Of a stretch of DNA of 64,000 nucleotides, positions 25,626-35,416 are shown one piece after another. The translations under genes and the position numbers were made by a program. The stretch spans positions 124,001 to 188,000 of the forward strand of contig NZ_AVPS01000006.1 in the NCBI RefSeq assembly GCF_000768345.1. The letters run 5' to 3'. Source of the stretch: Lysobacter concretionis Ko07 = DSM 16239 (lineage in GTDB: Bacteria > Pseudomonadota > Gammaproteobacteria > Xanthomonadales > Xanthomonadaceae). Position 1 is the stretch's first letter. Each line of letters begins with the position of its first letter. The notes under the pieces are model-generated. The model saw only the letters and a program-made list of their open reading frames with translations. It was not told the origin of the DNA and searched no databases.

Positions 25626-27653
25626 ATGGACATCACCCAGTTCCACGCCGCGTTCTTCGAGGAAAGCCGTGAAGGCCTGCAAGCCATGGAAGCCGGCCTG
25701 CTGCGCCTTGAGACCGACATGGAGCCGGGCACGGCACCGGGCACCGTCGCCGGCGACACCATCAACGTCATCTTCCGCGCCGCCCACTCGATCAAGGGCG
25801 GAGCGGCCACGTTCGGCTTCCGCGACGTCACCGACCTGACCCACCTGCTGGAAACGTTGCTGGACGAAGCGCGCGCCGGTCGCCGCTGCCTCGACCCCGT
25901 CGCCATCGATGCACTGCTGGACTCGGTCGATGTGCTGCGCGGCTTGCTGGCCGTGGCCGAGCACGGCGGCCAGAGCGACCAGCAGGCCATGCGCCGCGCG
26001 CGTGCCGGGCTGGACCGCCTGCTGGCGGCGGAAGCCGGCGATGCGCTGGGCGCTGCCGGAGATCCCGACGGCGCCGGCGACCCCGAACACTGGCGCATCG
26101 GCTTCCGCCCGGAAACCTCGTTGTTCATGACCGGCAACGACCCGCTGCGGATCCTGCGCGAACTCGGCAGCCACGGCGCACTGACCGCGACCTGCCTGGA
26201 CGACCGCCTGCCGGCGTTCGACGTGCTCGATCCGTTCGAGGCGCACCTGGCCTGGGACCTGATGCTGCCCGGCACCGTGCCGCGCGCCGCCATCGACGAG
26301 GCGTTCGCGTGGGTCGAGGACCAGTGCGAGCTGTCGATCGAAGCCGTCGCCCCGGCGTTGTCGAACACGGCGTCGTCGGTCCCGATGCCGTCCATCGACA
26401 CTGCCGCGCTATCGTCCGATGGCGACGCCACCGTCACCGCCACCGGGTCGAATGCCGCCCGCACCGCCAATGCCGATGCCGACACCTCCATCCGCGTCGC
26501 CGTGGCCAAGGTCGATGCGCTGATCAACCTGGTCGGCGAACTGGTCATCACCCAGGCGATGCTGCGCCAGCGTTCCGAACACCTCGACCCGGTCGCCAAC
26601 GAAACCCTTCTGACCGGCCTGGGCCAGCTCGACCGCAATACCCGCGACCTGCAGGAGGCGGTGCTGAGCGTGCGGATGCTGCCGGTGGAATTCGCCTTCA
26701 GCCGCTTCCCGCGCATGGTCCGCGACCTCGCCTCGCGGCTCGACAAGAAGGTCCGCCTGCGCACCTTCGGCGAGGCCACCGAGCTGGACAAGGGCATGAT
26801 CGAGAAGATCGTCGACCCGCTGGTGCACCTGATGCGCAACGCGATCGACCACGGCCTGGAGTCCGCCGACGAGCGCCGCGCCGCCAACAAGGACGAGACC
26901 GGCACCATCACCATGAACGCCTCCCACCAGGGCGGCCACATCATGATCGAGGTCAGCGACGACGGCCGCGGCATGGACCGCGAGCGCATCCTGCAGAAGG
27001 CGGTCGAACGCAACCTGCCGCTGCCGGAAAACCCCACCGACGCGCAGGTCTGGGACCTGGTGTTCCACCCCGGCTTCTCCACCGCCGATGCCCTGTCCGA
27101 CCTGTCGGGCCGCGGCGTCGGCATGGACGTCGTCAAGAGCAACATCCTCGCGCTGGGTGGCCAGGTCGAAGTACGCAGCGAGAGGCACGTCGGCACCACC
27201 GTGTCGATCCGCCTGCCGTTGACGCTCGCGATCCTGGACGGCATGTCGGTGGCGGTCGGCGACGAGGTGTTCATCCTGCCGCTCAACACCGTGATCGAGT
27301 CGTTGCAGCCCCAGCCGCACGAGGTACGCACGATTGCCGGCGACACCCGCGTGCTGCACGTGCGCGAGGACTACCTGCCGCTGATCAACCTGCGCCAGCA
27401 GTACCGCCTGCCCGCGGCCGACGGGGCCGCTGCCGCGCCGATCGCGGTGGTGGTGGAAAGCGGTGGCCGCCGCCTGGCGCTGGAAGTCGACGAACTGCTC
27501 GGCCAGCAGCAGGTGGTGGTGAAGAACCTGGAAGCCAACTACCGCCGGATCCCGGGCATCTCCGGCGCGACCATCCTGGGCGACGGCCGCGTCGCGCTGA
27601 TCATCGACGCCGGCGGCATCGTGACCGCCACTCCATTGCCTGCAGCCGCCTGA
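25626..27653 (+). CDS. cheA: Chemotaxis histidine kinase CheA (second)
   Basis: 675 residues. P1 has phospho-acceptor His54 (AAHSIKGGAATFGF). Unlike the first CheA, a P2-like domain is recognisable (HWRIGFRPETSLFMTGNDPL, about residues 155-245). P3 (VAVAKVDALINLVGELVITQ), P4 with N box (LMRNAIDHGLESADERR), G1 (VSDDGRGMDRERI) and G2 (SGRGVGMDVVKSN), and P5 are complete. Together with cheW, two receptors, cheR, cheD and cheB it makes a full second signalling set. Confidence 0.95.
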   Translation: MDITQFHAAFFEESREGLQAMEAGLLRLETDMEPGTAPGTVAGDTINVIFRAAHSIKGGAATFGFRDVTDLTHLLETLLDEARAGRRCLDPVAIDALLDSVDVLRGLLAVAEHGGQSDQQAMRRARAGLDRLLAAEAGDALGAAGDPDGAGDPEHWRIGFRPETSLFMTGNDPLRILRELGSHGALTATCLDDRLPAFDVLDPFEAHLAWDLMLPGTVPRAAIDEAFAWVEDQCELSIEAVAPALSNTASSVPMPSIDTAALSSDGDATVTATGSNAARTANADADTSIRVAVAKVDALINLVGELVITQAMLRQRSEHLDPVANETLLTGLGQLDRNTRDLQEAVLSVRMLPVEFAFSRFPRMVRDLASRLDKKVRLRTFGEATELDKGMIEKIVDPLVHLMRNAIDHGLESADERRAANKDETGTITMNASHQGGHIMIEVSDDGRGMDRERILQKAVERNLPLPENPTDAQVWDLVFHPGFSTADALSDLSGRGVGMDVVKSNILALGGQVEVRSERHVGTTVSIRLPLTLAILDGMSVAVGDEVFILPLNTVIESLQPQPHEVRTIAGDTRVLHVREDYLPLINLRQQYRLPAADGAAAAPIAVVVESGGRRLALEVDELLGQQQVVVKNLEANYRRIPGISGATILGDGRVALIIDAGGIVTATPLPAAA

Positions 27654-27706
27654 CCCTCTCCACCCCACGCATTGCCACCGCCACGGATGCACCAAGGACA
27701 CCTCCC

Positions 27707-28243
27707 ATGACCAACCCCAACCGCTCCCTTCTCGCCCCGCGCGCCGCCCACGCCCAGACGGGCCTGGATGCCGACGCCGACAACAGCGAATTCCTCACCT
27801 TCGCCCTGGGCGAAGAGGAGTACGGGGTGGACATCCTCAAGGTGCAGGAAATCCGCGGCTACGACGCCGTCACCCGTCTGCCCGATGCGCCCGACTACAT
27901 CAAGGGCGTGATCAACCTGCGCGGCACGATCGTGCCGGTGATCGACATGCGCCTGAAGTTCCGCCTCGCCACCGCCGACTACACCGCGGTGACGGTGATG
28001 ATCGTGCTGAACGTCTCCGACCGCATCGTCGGCATCGTGGTGGACAGCGTCTCGGACGTGATCCGCCTGGGCGGCGACCAGATCCGCCCGGTACCCGAGC
28101 TGGGGGCGACCATCGATCGCCAGTTCCTGACCGGCATCGGCACGCTCGACGAACGCATGCTGATCCTGCTGGATATCGAGCGCCTGATGACCAGCACCGA
28201 GATGGGCCTGGTGGCCGCCGAGGCCGCGGCGGTACTGCAGTAA
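27707..28243 (+). CDS. cheW: Chemotaxis coupling protein CheW
   Basis: 178 residues. CheW links receptors to CheA. After a ~25-residue tail comes the CheW fold: EFLTFALGEEEYGVDILKVQ, GVINLRGTIVPVIDMRLKF and GIVVDSVSDVIRLGGDQI. The conserved Arg in NLRG is present. It ends the STAS-cheY2-cheA2-cheW unit; a strong terminator lies 48 bp after the stop. The ATG at 27707 is preceded by AAGGA with suitable spacing; upstream frame is shadow. Confidence 0.95.
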   Translation: MTNPNRSLLAPRAAHAQTGLDADADNSEFLTFALGEEEYGVDILKVQEIRGYDAVTRLPDAPDYIKGVINLRGTIVPVIDMRLKFRLATADYTAVTVMIVLNVSDRIVGIVVDSVSDVIRLGGDQIRPVPELGATIDRQFLTGIGTLDERMLILLDIERLMTSTEMGLVAAEAAAVLQ

Positions 28244-28260
28244 CCGTCTGCTTGGGCCGT

Positions 28261-28320
28261 CTCCTGCACGCGTCACTTGCAGGAGACAACAAAAAACGCG
28301 CCCATCCGGCGCGTTTTTTT
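28261..28320 (+). terminator. Rho-independent terminator after cheW
   Basis: A first hairpin CTCCTGCA/TGCAGGAG (28261-28285) is followed by ACGCGCC-CATCC-GGCGCGT (28296-28314) with A6 before and T7 after. The symmetrical A and T runs would let it work in both directions. Confidence 0.9.
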
Positions 28321-28366
28321 AGGTTCTTCACGGATTGCCGGGAACAGGCAAAAGAGCGGTGGCGTG

Positions 28367-28460
28367 CGGGTATCCCTGCCCTTGGTGGCGAATGTCCCCC
28401 GGCGACGGCCTGCGGCCATCGCCTCCTCCTTGATTTCGCCCCCAAGGGCAGGGACACCCG
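28367..28460 (-). repeat. Nested hairpin element, copy 1
   Basis: Outer arms of 26 nt (28367-28392 with 28435-28460, 24 of 26 Watson-Crick pairs). Inside is a 10-bp stem (28401-28410 with 28414-28423) closed by a 3-nt loop. Read on the - strand, the linkers between outer and inner stems are TCAAGGAGGA and GGGGGACAT. These linkers recur in copy 2, whereas outer arm sequences differ entirely. Confidence 0.8.
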
Positions 28461-28538
28461 GCGAGTGAAAGGGTGCGGTGGTCCGGGGGCATAACGTCGG
28501 GATTTCATGACTCCCGTTACACGTCCCCACAGGCCCAG

Positions 28539-28645
28539 CCCCGTCGCGGCCGGCAGGCCTTTGCAGGGAAGTCAAGGCGGAGGCCTCCGTCGGCGGACGG
28601 AGGCCGGGGGACATGAGCTGCGAAGGCCTGCCGGCCGCGACGGGG
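28539..28645 (+). repeat. Nested hairpin element, copy 2
   Basis: Outer arms of 28 nt (28539-28566 with 28618-28645), complementary at 27 positions with one T opposite G. The inner stem is a perfect 10-bp helix (28582-28591 with 28596-28605) with loop GGCG. Linkers are TCAAGGCGGA on the 5' side and GGGGGACAT on the 3' side, matching copy 1 read on the opposite strand. Confidence 0.8.
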
Positions 28646-28692
28646 TGCCCCAGGCCACGCAGAAGTCAAAGCGAAGCAGCGGACACTGGATT

Positions 28693-29007
28693 TCAGAGGT
28701 TGAAGTCCAGGCGCACCTTGCCGCGACCACCGCCCGGCTCGAACGTCCACTGCTTCACCGCGCTCACCGCGGCCGACTCGAACGTGCGCGACGGACGCGC
28801 ATTGACGACCGAAACGCTCTCGACCTTGCCGTCGGCGCCCACGGTGAATTCCACTTCGACGAATCCCTCGGTCCGGTTGCGGGCGGCGTCGGCCGGATAG
28901 GTCGGCTCCACGCGCTTGACCGGCTTGAGGGCCTGGGCGTTGGCCTGGGCGGGGAATGCGAACGCCAGCGCGAGCGCGGCAATGGCAAGGGTCTGGTAAC
29001 GGGACAT
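28693..29007 (-). CDS. Small secreted TonB C-terminal domain protein
   Basis: 104 residues. A signal peptide ([19 protein letters not shown]) precedes a TonB C-terminal-like domain ([40 protein letters not shown], then [17 protein letters not shown]). There is no membrane anchor or proline-rich spacer, so it is a free periplasmic TonB-box-type domain and unlikely to transmit proton-motive force itself. The ATG at 29007 has AGGAG 6 nt upstream. The leader contains a run of eight C. Function unknown. Confidence 0.8.
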   Translation of the reverse strand: MSRYQTLAIAALALAFAFPAQANAQALKPVKRVEPTYPADAARNRTEGFVEVEFTVGADGKVESVSVVNARPSRTFESAAVSAVKQWTFEPGGGRGKVRLDFNL

Positions 29008-29145
29008 GGAGGACTCCTGATAGTGGGGGGGGATGTGCCGGACAGCGGTGGACAGAACCGGACGGGAGCAAACGCTCCCGCTGCCACCCACACATCGGCC
29101 GACCCCGGAATTTCTTTAGCGCCGCAGGCAATCGTCGGGAATCGC

Positions 29146-29172
29146 TAAAGTTTCCGTTCATCCCGCCGTTGT
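29146..29172 (+). promoter_or_regulatory. Sigma-28 (FliA) promoter of the first receptor gene
   Basis: TAAAGTTT at 29146-29153, 11-bp spacer, GCCGTTGT at 29165-29172: an almost perfect FliA promoter, 41 bp before the receptor start at 29214. Confidence 0.85.
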
Positions 29173-29213
29173 CCCGGAGGTCGATCAAAACGATTCACTA
29201 TCCGAGGTCTCCG

Positions 29214-31916
29214 ATGTCCAATCGCCACTCCCCCACCTTGCTGGACCGTGCCTTGGCCCCAGCCATGCAGCTCATGGCGCGCCTGCGCTTCGGCCACAAG
29301 GCGTTGGTCATCGGCGCCGCGTTCATGCTGACCTGCGGCCTGCTGGCCGGCATCCTGGTCGTGCGCACCAACATCGACATCAGGGAAGTCAGACAACAGC
29401 GCACGGCGGTCGAAGGCCTGTCGCACCTGCAACGCTCGATGCTGGCGATGCAATCCCATCGCCAGATGGCGACCCGGGTCTCGGCCAAGCAGGACGTCCC
29501 CGCGCAGGAAATCGCCGGCGCCGCATCCACTGCCGCCACCGAACTGGAAGCTGCCGCACGCTGGGCCGGCCAGACCCTGAAGGATGCCGACGTCCGTACC
29601 GCCTTCAAGCAGGCGCAGGACGGATGGGCCAGCGTCAGCAGCGGCGACGCCGGCGCCGACGTGACCGAATCCACGATCCAGCAGGTGCGCGGACTGATGG
29701 GGCTGGTGGCGGAACGCACCGGCCTGTCGCACTCGCAGGAGCCGACCGTGCTGTACATGGGCCGCGCCGCCAGCGAGTGGTTGCCGACGCTGGCCGAATA
29801 CACCTCCCAGCAGGGCGAGGTCGGCCTGCGGGTGCTTGGCGAAGGTGCGATCTGGGTCGACGACCGCACCGGCCTGGCCGTGTCGCGCACGATGCAGGAC
29901 TTCCTGCGCAGCCGGATCGAACTGGAGCTGACCAACGCCGAGCAGCGCATGCCGTCGCTGGCCACCACCGCCGGCAAGCCGATCCGCAACGCGCTGGAAG
30001 CGATGGGCAAGCAGAACGAAGCCATCGCCACCCACATCCTGGACGCCGACACCCCGGAACTGCCGGTGGAAACGATGGCCGCGCGCGAACAGGCGACCCA
30101 GTTGGCGATGGCCGCCGCGATGCTCGGATCGATCAAGTCGCTGGACGCCGCGGCGGCCGCCCAGATCTCGCGCATGACAACCTCGGCCAACTTCACCTGG
30201 CTGGTCGTGGCGCTGATGCTGCTGGTCGCCGGCTATCTGTTCCTGGGCTTCAGCCGCAGCACGCGCGAGTCGCTGCGCAAGATCCAGCAGGCCACCGAGT
30301 CCATCGCCGCCGGCGAGTTTCCGCAGACCGTCCGCGTCGACAGCCGGGACGAACTGCGCGACATCGCCCGCAGCCTGGACCGCGCAGTCACCAGCCTGCG
30401 CACGTTCGCCGGCGCGCAGCGCGACGTCTACGAGGCCCACCAGGCCGGCAACATCGATGAGCGCCTGGACGCCGCGACATTCCCGGGCGCGTTCGGCGAG
30501 ATGGCCGAGGAGATCAACACCCTGGTCGCCTCGCACATCGACCTGACCCGCAAGACCATCGAGATGGTCGGTGCGTACGCGCACGGCGACCTGTCGGGCG
30601 ACATCGAGCGTTTCCCCGGCACCAAGGCGGAAGTCACTGCCGCGGTGGACGCGGTCAAGGCCAACACCCAATCGGTCACCGCCGAGATCAAGATGCTGGT
30701 GGACGCCGCCGTGGCCGGCGATTTCAGCCAGCGCGGCGACGCCGAGCGGTTCCAGTTCGTCTACCGCGACATGATCCTGGGCCTCAACGAACTGATGGCC
30801 AGCGCCGACCGCGGCCTCGGCGAAGTCGGCAACCTGTTGGCCGAGATGGCGCAGGGCGACCTGACCCACTTCGCGGATACCAGCCTGCCGGGCCAGTTCG
30901 GCCGCCTGGCGAACGACGCCAACGACACAGTGCGTCAGCTGTCGGAGATCGTCGGCCAGATCCGCCAGGGCAGCGACGCGATCAGCGCCGCCGCCAGCGA
31001 AATTGCCGCCGGCAACAACGACCTCTCGCGCCGTACCGAGCAGCAGGCCGCCTCGCTGGAGGAAACCGCCTCTTCGATGGAAGAGCTCACCTCCACCGTG
31101 CGCCAGAACGCCGACAACGCCCGCCAGGCCAACCAGCTGGCGATCGGTGCGGCCGAAGTCGCCGAGGTCGGGGGCGAGGTCGTCGGCCGGGTCGTGGACA
31201 CCATGACCGGCATCAACGAGTCCTCGCGCAAGATCGTCGAGATCATCAGCGTCATCGACGGCATCGCATTCCAGACCAACATCCTCGCCCTCAACGCCGC
31301 GGTCGAAGCCGCCCGCGCCGGCGAGCAGGGCCGCGGCTTCGCCGTGGTCGCCTCCGAGGTGCGCTCGCTCGCGCAGCGCTCGGCCGCCGCAGCCAAGGAG
31401 ATCAAGACCCTGATCGACGACTCCGTCAGCAAGGTCGAAAACGGCAGCGCATTGGTCGGCCAGGCCGGCAAGACCATGGGCGAAATCGTGACCAGCGTGA
31501 AGCGCGTCACCGACATCATTGCCGACATCTCCGCCGCCTCGCAGGAGCAGAGCAGCGGTATCGAGCAGGTCAGCCACGTCATCACCCACATGGACGAAGG
31601 CACCCAGCAGAACGCCGCGCTGGTGGAGGAAGCCACCGCTGCCGCCCGCTCGCTGGAGCAGCAGTCCGAGCAGCTGGTGCAGACCGTCGCCGCGTTCCGG
31701 CTGGAGGCCGACGCCGCTCAGGCGCAGGCCCGCGCGCACACCGGCGCCATCAACCGCGTCAGCGGGCTGGCCGGCGCTGCCGCGAATACTCCGGTCAACG
31801 CGGCGGCCAACACATCCACCAGAACCAGCCAGCCGGCCACCGCGGCCACGCCTCCCCGCGCGGTGCGGGCCGCTCCCAAGGCGGTCGCCAACGACCAGCA
31901 CTGGCAGGAGTTCTAA
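29214..31916 (+). CDS. Methyl-accepting chemotaxis protein with CheR-docking tail
   Basis: 900 residues. Membrane helices at about 30-50 and 327-348 frame a periplasmic, largely helical sensor of ~275 residues of unknown ligand. A HAMP domain and two further HAMP-like segments follow, then the cytoplasmic signalling hairpin with tip [20 protein letters not shown] near residue 685. Methylation-type helices ([20 protein letters not shown]) are present. The C-terminus is Ala/Thr-rich and ends in HWQEF, which fits the xWxxF pentapeptide that tethers CheR and CheB; cheR and cheB lie downstream. The ATG at 29214 has GAGG 6 nt upstream. Confidence 0.95.
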   Translation: MSNRHSPTLLDRALAPAMQLMARLRFGHKALVIGAAFMLTCGLLAGILVVRTNIDIREVRQQRTAVEGLSHLQRSMLAMQSHRQMATRVSAKQDVPAQEIAGAASTAATELEAAARWAGQTLKDADVRTAFKQAQDGWASVSSGDAGADVTESTIQQVRGLMGLVAERTGLSHSQEPTVLYMGRAASEWLPTLAEYTSQQGEVGLRVLGEGAIWVDDRTGLAVSRTMQDFLRSRIELELTNAEQRMPSLATTAGKPIRNALEAMGKQNEAIATHILDADTPELPVETMAAREQATQLAMAAAMLGSIKSLDAAAAAQISRMTTSANFTWLVVALMLLVAGYLFLGFSRSTRESLRKIQQATESIAAGEFPQTVRVDSRDELRDIARSLDRAVTSLRTFAGAQRDVYEAHQAGNIDERLDAATFPGAFGEMAEEINTLVASHIDLTRKTIEMVGAYAHGDLSGDIERFPGTKAEVTAAVDAVKANTQSVTAEIKMLVDAAVAGDFSQRGDAERFQFVYRDMILGLNELMASADRGLGEVGNLLAEMAQGDLTHFADTSLPGQFGRLANDANDTVRQLSEIVGQIRQGSDAISAAASEIAAGNNDLSRRTEQQAASLEETASSMEELTSTVRQNADNARQANQLAIGAAEVAEVGGEVVGRVVDTMTGINESSRKIVEIISVIDGIAFQTNILALNAAVEAARAGEQGRGFAVVASEVRSLAQRSAAAAKEIKTLIDDSVSKVENGSALVGQAGKTMGEIVTSVKRVTDIIADISAASQEQSSGIEQVSHVITHMDEGTQQNAALVEEATAAARSLEQQSEQLVQTVAAFRLEADAAQAQARAHTGAINRVSGLAGAAANTPVNAAANTSTRTSQPATAATPPRAVRAAPKAVANDQHWQEF

Positions 31917-32078
31917 CCCGGGCCCCGACGGATCCGCGGCTCCCCGCCCGACAATCCACATGGAAGCGATGCCCTGGCGGGCGTCGCTTCCTTCATCGCC
32001 CTGCCGACTTCGACACGCTCTCCCTGGTAACGGGAGGGCGCGCGGTGCGCGGTGCGCCGCACGCCCCACGCTCCGCGC

Positions 32079-32105
32079 TCAAGACATCCGCCGCCCGGCC
32101 GATAT
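32079..32105 (+). promoter_or_regulatory. Probable sigma-28 promoter of the PAS receptor gene
   Basis: TCAAGACA at 32079-32086, 11-bp spacer, GCCGATAT at 32098-32105. The -10 half is excellent and the -35 half weaker than in the other three sites. It sits 85 bp before the ATG in the 274-bp gap after the first receptor; nothing else was recognised in that gap. Confidence 0.6.
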
Positions 32106-32190
32106 CCGGGGTGCCTGCGCACGTTCCACCGCCGGCCCCCCACCGCTCCATGCCGACGACAGACGCGGTTCCCAGGCCGCGGAGTACCCC

Positions 32191-34539
32191 ATGCGAAACA
32201 ACCTCCCCATCACCGGTATCGAGATCGAACTCGACGACGATGCCACGCTGGTTTCCTACACCGACCCCGCTGGCACCATCCTGAAGGTGAATCGCGAACT
32301 CATCCGGGTGAGTGGATTCAGCGAAGCCGAACTCGTCGGCCAGCCGCACAACATCCTGCGTCACCCGCACATGCCCAGCGCGGTATTTGCCGACCTGTGG
32401 CAGACCCTCCGTGCCGGCCGGCCGTGGGTGGGCGTGATCAAGAACCGGAGCAGATGCGGCGACCATTACTGGGTGCAGGCGCATGTCGCCCCGGTCCACG
32501 AGCATGGCCGGATCACCGGCTACATGTCGGTCCGTCGCAAGGCCAGTCCCGCGGCCGTGGCGGCTGTCCAGCACCTTTATGCAGCGCTCCGTGAAGGCCG
32601 GCCGCAGGGCCTGCGCATCCGGGCCGGGGCGGTCGGCAGGCGCGACTGGCTGCGCGATCTCAATCCCCTGTGGCGGTTGTCGCTGCGCCAACGGCTGATG
32701 CTGGCGGCTGTCGGCGTCGGCGCGCTCGGAATGGGTCTGGCGACCATGGCGGCCTCCGGCATCGAGCCCCGCCTGATCTACGCCATCGCCGCGCTCAGCG
32801 GGTGTTTCGGCCTGTACAGCGCGTGGTGGCTGTCGCGCGACATCGTGGACCGGCTGGAGCAGGCGACGAGCCATTTCCGGCGCATCGGCGAAGGCGACTA
32901 CACCGAGGTCATTGCGATCGCGCGCAACGACGAGATCGGCCGGGTGATGCAGGGCATCAAGTCGATGCAGATCCGCCTGGGCTTCGAGGTCCAGGAGCAG
33001 CAGCGCAATCACCGCGCGAGCACGCGCATCCGCAACGCACTGGATTTTGCCCACACCAATATCCTGGTCGCCAACCAGGACCTGGCCATCGTCTATGCCA
33101 ACAGCGGCATCCGGACGTTGATGGGCGCTGCCGCCGACAGTCTCCGAGACACCGTTCCGGGATTCGACATCGAACGCCTGATGGGCAGCGACATCACGCC
33201 ATTGCTGCAGGATCCTGCGCAGCCACGGGAACAACTGCTGCAACTCGACGACGCCTCGACCCGACGGCTGCACCTGGGCGCACGCACGGTGGACGTGATC
33301 GTCACGCCGGTGCGCGATGCCGGCGGCACCCAGATCGGTCTGGTCAGCGAGTGGCAGGACCGCACCACCGAGCTGGCCATGGAGGACGAGGTCACGCAGG
33401 TGCTGGAGGCCGCCGCCGACGGCGACTTCAGCCGCCGCATCCGCACCGACGACAAGCAGGGTTTCCTGCTGCTGCTGGCCGAAAGCATCGACCGGCTGCT
33501 GGCGTCGACCAGCGCCAGCCTCGATGCGATGCAGTCGGTGCTGCATGCACTGGCGCAGGGCGACCTGAGCCGCCGCATCGATGCCGACCTGCGCGGCGTG
33601 TTCGGTGACATGAAGGCCAGCACCAACCGCACCGTCGACCAGATCGCCGCGACCGTCGGTGCGATCCAGACCGGCGCCCACGCCATCGATGCCGCCGCGT
33701 CGCAGATCGCCGTCGGCAACCAGGAACTGTCGCAGCGCACCGAGCAGCAAGCCGCGTCGCTGGAGGAAACCGCCTCCTCGATGGAGGAGCTCACCTCCAC
33801 CGTGCACCAGAACGCCGACAACGCGCGCCAGGCCAACCGGCTGACCATCAGCGCGGCCGAGGTGGCCAGCCAGGGCGGCGAAGTCGTCGGCCAGGTGGTC
33901 CACACCATGAGCGGGATCAGCGAGTCCTCGCGCAGGATCGTCGACATCATCGGCGTCATCGACGGCATCGCGTTCCAGACCAACATCCTCGCCCTCAATG
34001 CTGCGGTGGAAGCCGCGCGCGCCGGCGAGCAGGGCCGCGGGTTCGCGGTGGTCGCCTCCGAGGTGCGCTCGCTCGCGCAACGCTCCGCCACCGCCGCCCG
34101 GGAGATCAAGACCCTGATCGACGATTCGGTCGAGCAGGTCGGCATCGGCAGCCAGCTGGTCGAGCAGGCGGGCCGGACCATGCAGGACATCGTCAGCAGC
34201 GTGAAGCAGGTGGCCGGCCTGGTCGCCGACATCAGCCAGGCATCGCAGGAGCAGTCCGCCGGGATCGACCTGATCAACCAGATGATCACGCAGGTGGACG
34301 AAGGCACCCAGCAGAACGCCGCGCTGGTCGAGGAAGCCGCCGCCTCGGCGCGCAGCCTGGAACAGCAGTCCGGACACCTGGTGCAGACCGCGGCGGCATT
34401 CCGCCTCGGCAATGAAGACACCCGACCCGCGACACCCGCGCTGAGCGCCGAATACCCGAAGGCCGGGACACACCGCTCATCAGGCGTCACGGCAGCCGTG
34501 GCAGGGCCAGTCACCAGACGGATGCCCCGACATGCATGA
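32191..34539 (+). CDS. PAS-domain chemoreceptor (Aer-like) with second PAS
   Basis: 782 residues. N-terminal cytosolic PAS domain of the Aer type (about 1-115: [52 protein letters not shown]), probably an FAD-based redox sensor. Two close membrane helices (about 165-215) with almost no periplasmic loop come next, then HAMP ([20 protein letters not shown]), a second PAS-like domain (about 280-390), further HAMP-like repeat and the signalling hairpin with tip [20 protein letters not shown] near 590. There is no CheR pentapeptide. GGAG lies 6 nt before the ATG. The end overlaps cheR by 8 bp. Confidence 0.93.
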   Translation: MRNNLPITGIEIELDDDATLVSYTDPAGTILKVNRELIRVSGFSEAELVGQPHNILRHPHMPSAVFADLWQTLRAGRPWVGVIKNRSRCGDHYWVQAHVAPVHEHGRITGYMSVRRKASPAAVAAVQHLYAALREGRPQGLRIRAGAVGRRDWLRDLNPLWRLSLRQRLMLAAVGVGALGMGLATMAASGIEPRLIYAIAALSGCFGLYSAWWLSRDIVDRLEQATSHFRRIGEGDYTEVIAIARNDEIGRVMQGIKSMQIRLGFEVQEQQRNHRASTRIRNALDFAHTNILVANQDLAIVYANSGIRTLMGAAADSLRDTVPGFDIERLMGSDITPLLQDPAQPREQLLQLDDASTRRLHLGARTVDVIVTPVRDAGGTQIGLVSEWQDRTTELAMEDEVTQVLEAAADGDFSRRIRTDDKQGFLLLLAESIDRLLASTSASLDAMQSVLHALAQGDLSRRIDADLRGVFGDMKASTNRTVDQIAATVGAIQTGAHAIDAAASQIAVGNQELSQRTEQQAASLEETASSMEELTSTVHQNADNARQANRLTISAAEVASQGGEVVGQVVHTMSGISESSRRIVDIIGVIDGIAFQTNILALNAAVEAARAGEQGRGFAVVASEVRSLAQRSATAAREIKTLIDDSVEQVGIGSQLVEQAGRTMQDIVSSVKQVAGLVADISQASQEQSAGIDLINQMITQVDEGTQQNAALVEEAAASARSLEQQSGHLVQTAAAFRLGNEDTRPATPALSAEYPKAGTHRSSGVTAAVAGPVTRRMPRHA

Positions 34540-35416
34540 GACCGTTGCGACTGCGCCCCGTGACCCGGCGACGGCGCGGGAGTTCGTCTTCGACGAGCGC
34601 GACTTCCGTCGCGTGGCCCGGTTGATCCACGTCCGAGCGGGAATCGCCCTCAGCCCACACAAGCGGGACATGGTGTACAGCCGCCTGGCCCGGCGCGTGC
34701 GCGCGACCGGCATGGAGCGCTTCGACGAATACCTGGATGCCCTGGAGCGCGACGACGGTCCGGAATGGGAGCACTTCACCAACGCGTTGACGACCAACCT
34801 CACGTCGTTCTTCCGCGAGTCGCACCATTTCGACATCCTGTCCGAGCACCTGCTCGCCGCCCACGCGACGCGCACCGACCGCCGCGCGCCACTGACGATC
34901 TGGTGCTGCGCCGCGTCCACCGGCGAGGAGCCCTACTCCATCGCCATCGCGGCCTGCGAGGCGTTCGCCACCCTCGCCCCGCCGGTGCGTATCCTGGCGA
35001 CCGACATCGATACCAGCGTGCTGGAGACCGCCGCCCTGGGGCGGTATTCGCTCGACCGCATCGACGCGCTGTCACCGCAGCGGCGGCAGGCCTACTTCCA
35101 GGCCGGCAGCGGTCCCAACGCGGGTCTGTGCCGGGTACGCCCGGAGCTGCAATCGCTGGTGAGCTTCCGCCCGCTCAACCTGCTGGATGAAAGCTACCGC
35201 CTGCGCGGCGGGTTCTCGGCGGTGTTCTGCCGCAACGTGATGATCTATTTCGACAAGCCCACCCAGTACCTGGTGCTGTCGCGGATCGCGCCGTTGCTGG
35301 CGCCGGGCGGGCTGCTGTTCGCCGGCCACTCCGAAAGCTTCACCCACGCGCTCGACGTGGTCACCCCGTGCGGACGCACCACCTACCGGGCCACCGGAAC
35401 CGCGACTTCGCCATGA
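34532..35416 (+). CDS. cheR: Chemotaxis protein methyltransferase CheR
   Basis: 294 residues. CheR methylates receptor glutamates with S-adenosylmethionine. The N-terminal helical domain ([20 protein letters not shown]) and conserved [16 protein letters not shown] are followed by the SAM-binding motif [20 protein letters not shown] and [18 protein letters not shown]. The beta-subdomain that grips the receptor pentapeptide is present in the C-terminal half. The start lies within the end of the PAS receptor gene; ATGA overlap with cheD. Confidence 0.96.
   Translation: MHETVATAPRDPATAREFVFDERDFRRVARLIHVRAGIALSPHKRDMVYSRLARRVRATGMERFDEYLDALERDDGPEWEHFTNALTTNLTSFFRESHHFDILSEHLLAAHATRTDRRAPLTIWCCAASTGEEPYSIAIAACEAFATLAPPVRILATDIDTSVLETAALGRYSLDRIDALSPQRRQAYFQAGSGPNAGLCRVRPELQSLVSFRPLNLLDESYRLRGGFSAVFCRNVMIYFDKPTQYLVLSRIAPLLAPGGLLFAGHSESFTHALDVVTPCGRTTYRATGTATSP

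Larger units (their letters stand above)
28321..28692. other. Non-coding gap filled by two nested hairpin elements
   Basis: No plausible coding frame. The stretch holds two long palindromic elements (28367-28460 and 28539-28645) that share a core in opposite orientation, and a 78-bp spacer without further signal. A fragment at 28662-28680 (GAAGTCAAAGCGAAGCAGC) resembles the start of the shared core and may be a third decayed trace. Confidence 0.7.
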
